Of a stretch of DNA of 64,000 nucleotides, positions 60,261 to 64,000 are shown one piece after another. This stretch comes from JANOSH01 sp031415695. Its GTDB lineage: Bacteria; Actinomycetota; Acidimicrobiia; Acidimicrobiales; Ilumatobacteraceae. Below the pieces are notes generated by a model. That model had not been told where the DNA came from and did not search any database. It was given only the letters and a program-made list of their open reading frames with translations. Positions within the stretch are counted from its first letter, which is position 1. Every line of letters begins with the position of its first letter. Made by a program: the position numbers and the translations under genes. Location: NCBI GenBank assembly GCA_031415695.1, contig JANOSH010000020.1, positions 215,370 through 279,369 of the forward strand. Reading direction: 5' to 3'.

Positions 60261-61573
60261 TCAGCGAGTTGGAGTCGAGGTTGCGGCGGGTGGTGGCCGA
60301 TGAGATCGGTGACTACATGTCGATGGCCGCGGCAGATGGCCGGGCGTTGCCGAGCGAGATGGATCAGCAGCAGATGGCCTCGGCGATCTTGCGTCGCGAA
60401 CTCGACCAGCGTTCGGTGGCCGCGATGCGCCACGGCGAGCAACCGATGACGCCCGATGAGGAGGACCTGATCAGCGACCAGGTGTTGGAGACAGCGTTCT
60501 CCGCCGCTCCCGGACTCGACCGGCTGCTGCAACGCCTCGATGTCACCGACATTCATGTGAACGGTTGCGACGACGTCCGCCTCTCGCTGATCTCGGGTCG
60601 GACCGAGTTCGCCGAACCGCTCGCCCGCACCGACGAACACCTCATCGAGATGATCCAAACGTTCGCCCGTCGCGGCGGGCATATGGAACGCGAGTTCACC
60701 CCGAACCGCCCGATCCTCGACCTGCAACTACCGGACGGATCACGGTTGGCCGCAGCCGCGTGGGTAACGAAACGGCCGTATCTGACAATCCGCCGGCACC
60801 TGCTCGTCGACGCCGACCAGACCGAGTTGGTACGCCGCAGCATGTACGACCGCGGGTTGCAATCGCTGTTCCGCTCACTGGTGAAGGCACACAAGAACGT
60901 GCTCGTCGCCGGCGGGCAAGGTGTTGGGAAAACGACCCTCTTGCGAGCCTTGGCCCACGAGTTCGACCCCGATGACCGGGTGATCGTGTTGGAACAGGAA
61001 CCCGAACTGCATCTCGATTCGATGCCCGGCCGCCACAACCAGGTGCTCGTGTTCATGGAACGCCTGGCGAACACCGAAGGCGTCGGGGCGATCTCGCTCG
61101 CCGACCTCGGCCGGGCGATCAAACGGTTCACGCCGCAGCGGATCATCGTTGGCGAAGTCCGTGGCCCCGAAGTGATCGACATGCTCGAGTCGATGACGCA
61201 GGGAATTTCCGGATCGATGTGCACCATCCACGCCGACTCGTCGCTATCGGTCTTTCCTCGCCTCCCGGTGTACGCGCGAGCAGGCGGGCGGGATTGGACG
61301 ACCAGCGACGTGCTGCAACTCGCCGCGTTGGCGCTCGATGTCATCGTGTTCCTCGGGCGGGATCGGGCTGGGAATCGTGTCGTGTCCGAGGTTCGCTACG
61401 TGCAGCGTTTCGACAATGACAGCGGGCAGGTCGTGACCGACGAATGGTTCACGCCCGATCGTGACGGGCGTGCTGTCCGGAACCCAACCGCGCCGATTCC
61501 CCTCCGGCTGCTCGACGAGCTCGTCGACCACGGCTACGACCCGTCGCTCCACAACATCGGAGGTTTCGCGTGA
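60257..61573 (+). CDS. tadA: TadA/CpaF secretion ATPase
   Basis: The 438-aa type II/IV secretion ATPase has the N-terminal helical domain, DIHVNGCDDVRL, and PDGSRLAAAAWVTKRPYLTIRRH. Walker A is AGGQGVGKTTLLRALAH, then an Asp box (VIVLEQEPELHL), Walker B IIVGEVRGPEVIDML, and a His box (GSMCTIHADSS). It powers pilin polymerisation or secretion with TadB/TadC. The GTG at 60257 overlaps the tadZ stop. Length is normal. Confidence 0.9.
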   Translation: MISELESRLRRVVADEIGDYMSMAAADGRALPSEMDQQQMASAILRRELDQRSVAAMRHGEQPMTPDEEDLISDQVLETAFSAAPGLDRLLQRLDVTDIHVNGCDDVRLSLISGRTEFAEPLARTDEHLIEMIQTFARRGGHMEREFTPNRPILDLQLPDGSRLAAAAWVTKRPYLTIRRHLLVDADQTELVRRSMYDRGLQSLFRSLVKAHKNVLVAGGQGVGKTTLLRALAHEFDPDDRVIVLEQEPELHLDSMPGRHNQVLVFMERLANTEGVGAISLADLGRAIKRFTPQRIIVGEVRGPEVIDMLESMTQGISGSMCTIHADSSLSVFPRLPVYARAGGRDWTTSDVLQLAALALDVIVFLGRDRAGNRVVSEVRYVQRFDNDSGQVVTDEWFTPDRDGRAVRNPTAPIPLRLLDELVDHGYDPSLHNIGGFA

Positions 61574-62532
61574 CCGCTCTCGCCGCGTTGTGCGGGCTGC
61601 TCATCGTCGGAGGAATCTGGCTGGCGGTGGACTCGATGCGCCCGGTGCCAATCGTCGTCAAACCACCGACCACGCGAACGACCGACCCGATCGTTCGCCG
61701 TCGCCTGCTCGTCGCCGCCGGGACGGCGCTGGTCGCCTTTGCGATCACCCGGTGGCCGATCGGTGCGGTCGCCGGGCTGGCGGTCGGCTGGGTCGCCGCA
61801 GGGCTGCGAGGCACCAAGGGACGCCAAACGGTCGAACGCCGAACCGAAGCGATCGCGTTGTGGGCCGAGATGCTGCGCGACGCCATCGGCACCGCCCGAG
61901 GGATCGAAGGAGTCCTCGTCGCAACCGCGGCGACGTCACCGCTGCCCATCCGGGCCGAGTTGCAGACCATGGCGCAACGGTTACAAAGCGAACCGCTCGA
62001 CACGGTGCTCGAAGGCCTGGCCGCGGACCTCGATCATGCGCTCGGCGATCTTGTCGTGACCGCGTTGCGGCTGGCGTCAACGACGGGCGGGCATCATCTG
62101 CGCGACGTGCTTCACAGTGTCGCCAACGCCGCGTACGCGGAGGCCGAAAGTCATCGGCGGGTCGAGGTCGCTCGTGAACGGCCGAGGGCGGCGATGAAGT
62201 ACACGGCGTTCATCATCGGCGGGTTCGTGGTGCTGCTGGTGGTGTTCTCGCGCCGTTACCTCGCCCCATATGACTCGGCGCTCGGCCAGGTCGTCCTCGC
62301 CCTCGTGGGCTGCTATTGGGCGGCCGGGTTCTGGTGGATGAACCGGATGGGACGCCCCGAACCGGTCGAACGGTTCCTCGCCACAACCCACGAGTTCACG
62401 ATTCCTGAAGCCTCGGCGTGTCAACGGCCATCGATTTTTCCCCGTGGGCGGACGTGGGTTTTCCCCGGGTATGGCCATCGGAATTCCCCGGGGTGGGGCC
62501 ATTGTTTTCCCCGGGGATGTGTGGTGGGTTAG
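61570..62532 (+). CDS. TadB inner-membrane protein, 3' end replaced by IS sequence
   Basis: The T2SS-F type platform protein has two N-terminal hydrophobic segments, LWAEMLRDAIGTARGIEGVL, the conserved ASTTGGHHLRDVLHSVANAAYAEAE, and two C-terminal TM helices (VVLLVVFSRRYLAPYD, VVLALVGCYWAAGFWWM). Genuine sequence runs to about residue 283 (FTIPEAS). The last 37 residues, Pro/Arg/Gly-rich, come from the IS21 end beginning at 62419. Only a few native residues may be lost, so partial function is possible. Downstream genes such as tadC are cut off from this operon. Confidence 0.85.
   Translation: MTALAALCGLLIVGGIWLAVDSMRPVPIVVKPPTTRTTDPIVRRRLLVAAGTALVAFAITRWPIGAVAGLAVGWVAAGLRGTKGRQTVERRTEAIALWAEMLRDAIGTARGIEGVLVATAATSPLPIRAELQTMAQRLQSEPLDTVLEGLAADLDHALGDLVVTALRLASTTGGHHLRDVLHSVANAAYAEAESHRRVEVARERPRAAMKYTAFIIGGFVVLLVVFSRRYLAPYDSALGQVVLALVGCYWAAGFWWMNRMGRPEPVERFLATTHEFTIPEASACQRPSIFPRGRTWVFPGYGHRNSPGWGHCFPRGCVVG
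62419..62520. repeat. IS21 terminal multiple repeats
   Basis: GGCCATCG or GGCCATTG followed by a TTCCCC block occurs at 62426, 62473 and 62497, with an extra GGGTTTTCCCCGGG at 62457-62470. These are the repeated transposase-binding sites expected at an IS21 end. Confidence 0.75.
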
Positions 62533-63317
62533 TCGAGGGGCTTGACTCCTTTGCCGGTGGTGGCTTGGGTGAGGCGGACCGAATCGCCGGTGGTGACGAT
62601 GACGTGGGCGTGGTGCATGAGCCTGTCAACGAGCGCGGTGGCGATGGTTCGTGGCATGAGTTCCTCGAACCCGGAGGGGTGCAGGTTTGAGCTGATAGCG
62701 ACGGCCCGTTTCTCGTATGCGGCGTCGACGAGGCGGTAGAGACCCTCGGCGGCGTCAACTGAAAGCGGGAGGAGCCCGACGTCATCAACGATGATGAGGT
62801 CTGATCGCAGGATTGGGGTGATGGCCCGGTTGATGGTGTCATCGATTCGGTGTGCTCTGACGAGGACGCCGAGTTGCTCGACACTGAACCATGCAACGGT
62901 GAGGTTGGCGTCGATAGCGGCGTGTCCGAGGGCTTCAAGGAACATCGATTTCCCGGTGCCTGACGGTCCGCAGATCACAAGGTTTTCGTGTCGGGCGATC
63001 CATTCCAAGGTCCGTAACCCTGATTGGGTGGCGGGTGTGATCGATGAGATTTTGGGGTCCCATATGTCGAACGTTTTCCCGGTTGGGAGCCGCGCTTTAC
63101 GCCGTCGGATCGTGGTGGTCGCATGGTCGCGTCCTTGTTCTTCGGCGACGAGTAACGCTCGGACGGTTTCGGCTGGTGCCCATCGTTGTGCTTTCGCGGT
63201 TGCGAGCACTTCGGGTGCGACGCCTCGCAGGTAGGGCAGGCGTAGCCGTCGTGAGAGCCGATCCAAGTCGGGGTCGATCGACGCGAGGTCGCCGCTGTTG
63301 TTGTTGATCGCGGTCAT
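62529..63317 (-). CDS. istB: IS21 helper ATPase IstB
   Basis: The 262-aa AAA+ ATPase of IS21 has Walker A VICGPSGTGKSMFLEALGHAA near residue 115, FSVEQLGVLVRAHR, Walker B DLIIVDDVGLLPL, and AISSNLHPSGFEELMPRTIATALVDRLMHHAHV, the IstB signature. It stimulates IstA-mediated transposition. The start ATG overlaps the istA stop (ATGA). It appears complete and intact. Confidence 0.95.
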   Translation of the reverse strand: MTAINNNSGDLASIDPDLDRLSRRLRLPYLRGVAPEVLATAKAQRWAPAETVRALLVAEEQGRDHATTTIRRRKARLPTGKTFDIWDPKISSITPATQSGLRTLEWIARHENLVICGPSGTGKSMFLEALGHAAIDANLTVAWFSVEQLGVLVRAHRIDDTINRAITPILRSDLIIVDDVGLLPLSVDAAEGLYRLVDAAYEKRAVAISSNLHPSGFEELMPRTIATALVDRLMHHAHVIVTTGDSVRLTQATTGKGVKPLD

Positions 63318-64000
63318 CGCCCGAACCGTTCCCAACTGCTAGTGCCGGGCTGCAACGAATGTGTCTCGCCCCGCACAATTGTGGTGTCGACACGGCGTGC
63401 CAGGATGGAGAGCAGGTCGCGTTCGGCGAACCGGCCGGCGACCGCCGCGACACCCAACGCGGTGTCAACCGCGGGTGTCGTGTAGATCGAGCACAATGCA
63501 ACGGCGTCAGCCATCTTGAGCTCGATCCCACGAATACCGCTCCCGGCGGCTTCGGTGAGCCACTGAGCGGCGCCGGCACCGATTCGTAGGAACGCGGCCT
63601 CGCCGGGTTTGGTGGCGCGTGGCGGGCGGTTCAACGGGTCCCGCCGCGGCGGGAAATGGCTCTCGATGACCGAGATCTGCCCAGCAGGAACAAGGTTATG
63701 GCGACTCACCTCGCTCGGGCCGTCCGACCCGACCGCAGTGACGATAACTTCGTTGGCGTGTTCACGAACCCATACCCTGGTATCGGCATGTTCGTGCGGC
63801 ACGCTGTAACGGGCGTTACGCCACGAAATCATGCATGACCACGTAACCAACCGGGACACACCGAACACCGCCGTGAACGGCTCAACCCGGACCGGGTGTA
63901 ACACCGCTCGTTCGATCTCCAACCGATCAACCGGCCTGGCACATGTCTCACGATGCACCCGGGCGTTCACCACGCTCATGAACACCGTGCACGCTGTCTC
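63314..64000 (-). CDS. istA: IS21 transposase IstA, C-terminal part
   Basis: The frame is open to the window edge, so the N-terminal HTH and DDE core lie outside. The visible 228 residues are the Mu-transposase-like C-terminal domain: VSRLVTWSCMISWRNARYSVPHEHADTRVWVREH, VIESHFPPRRDPLNRPPRA, GAGAAQWLTEAAGSGIRGIELKMADAV, VAGRFAERDLLSILARR. No stop interrupts it. It is the partner of IstB. Confidence 0.93.
   Translation of the reverse strand, partial: ETACTVFMSVVNARVHRETCARPVDRLEIERAVLHPVRVEPFTAVFGVSRLVTWSCMISWRNARYSVPHEHADTRVWVREHANEVIVTAVGSDGPSEVSRHNLVPAGQISVIESHFPPRRDPLNRPPRATKPGEAAFLRIGAGAAQWLTEAAGSGIRGIELKMADAVALCSIYTTPAVDTALGVAAVAGRFAERDLLSILARRVDTTIVRGETHSLQPGTSSWERFGR

Larger units (their letters stand above)
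62419..64000 (-). mobile_element. IS21-family insertion sequence, 3' part (runs off the window)
   Basis: The end starts TGTCAACGGCCATCG at 62419 inside tadB. It contains the multiple short terminal repeats typical of IS21, then istB and the C-terminal half of istA on the minus strand with an ATGA overlap. The other end and target duplication lie beyond 64000. Confidence 0.88.

Noticed and set aside
62419..62520. CRISPR-like repeat cluster with TTTTCCCC units
   Set aside because: Spacing is irregular, units are short and diverged, and istB follows directly: these are IS21 terminal repeats.

Overview
The window is GC-rich DNA with short intergenic gaps and many ATGA or GTGA stop/start overlaps. 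It comes from a high-GC actinomycete. A mini-Tad locus with a CpaB-like SAF protein, a mycothiol-type arsenate reductase and the general gene style suggest class Acidimicrobiia, but this is inference because no rRNA or ribosomal protein gene is present.

Left part (1-29.7 kb), mostly chromosomal. A reverse-transsulfuration pair (cystathionine beta-synthase, then a gamma-lyase/synthase) is followed by a PEP-utilising-domain protein and an enoyl-CoA hydratase. Next come two convergent, heavily damaged pseudogenes (DUF4091-type glycoside hydrolase and carotenoid oxygenase), then a tight polyamine operon, potABCD plus an acetylpolyamine amidohydrolase. After a MetE-like enzyme, two TetR regulators and a VOC protein come two metal modules: arsenic (ArsR-ArsC fusion, GAPDH, ArsJ) and zinc/cadmium (P-type ATPase, SmtB/CmtR-type repressor, ICMT-family protein). 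From 23 to 26.4 kb small genes mix with decayed remnants: an antitoxin with an internal stop, a release-factor-like protein, a TetR tail and an alpha/beta-hydrolase tail. An HNH endonuclease and a Tat-exported PhoX phosphatase close this part.

Integration hot spot (29.7-34.8 kb). The 3' ends of an RloA/RloB defence pair are fused to a frameshifted integrase remnant, followed by an AlkB-like oxygenase, an excisionase-like HTH protein and two conserved small proteins. The 3' half of a tRNA-Arg(CCT) gene lies just before an intact tyrosine recombinase of the same family as the remnant. This is the expected left attachment site of an island that runs rightwards, with its intact tRNA beyond the window.

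Defence island (34.8-56.3 kb). It holds a RecD-like helicase with a C-terminal nuclease-like domain; a three-gene cassette (69-aa peptide, graspetide-type ATP-grasp ligase, three-TM protein) joined by ATGA overlaps; a Gabija-like OLD nuclease/UvrD helicase pair; and upstream of Gabija, on the same strand, HEPN-DUF499 ATPase, DUF1156 adenine methyltransferase, DUF4143 ATPase and SNF2-DUF3883 helicase. A 23-bp, five-unit tandem repeat sits between the last two. The peptide/ligase/membrane cassette and the six-gene minus-strand defence operon are the best candidates for undescribed biology.

Right end (56.3-64 kb). A palindrome-rich intergenic region precedes a plus-strand Tad secretion operon (prepilin peptidase, frameshifted lipoprotein, secreted protein, SAF/CpaB-like, TadZ, TadA, TadB). 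TadB is cut by an IS21-family element (istA/istB) that runs off the window.
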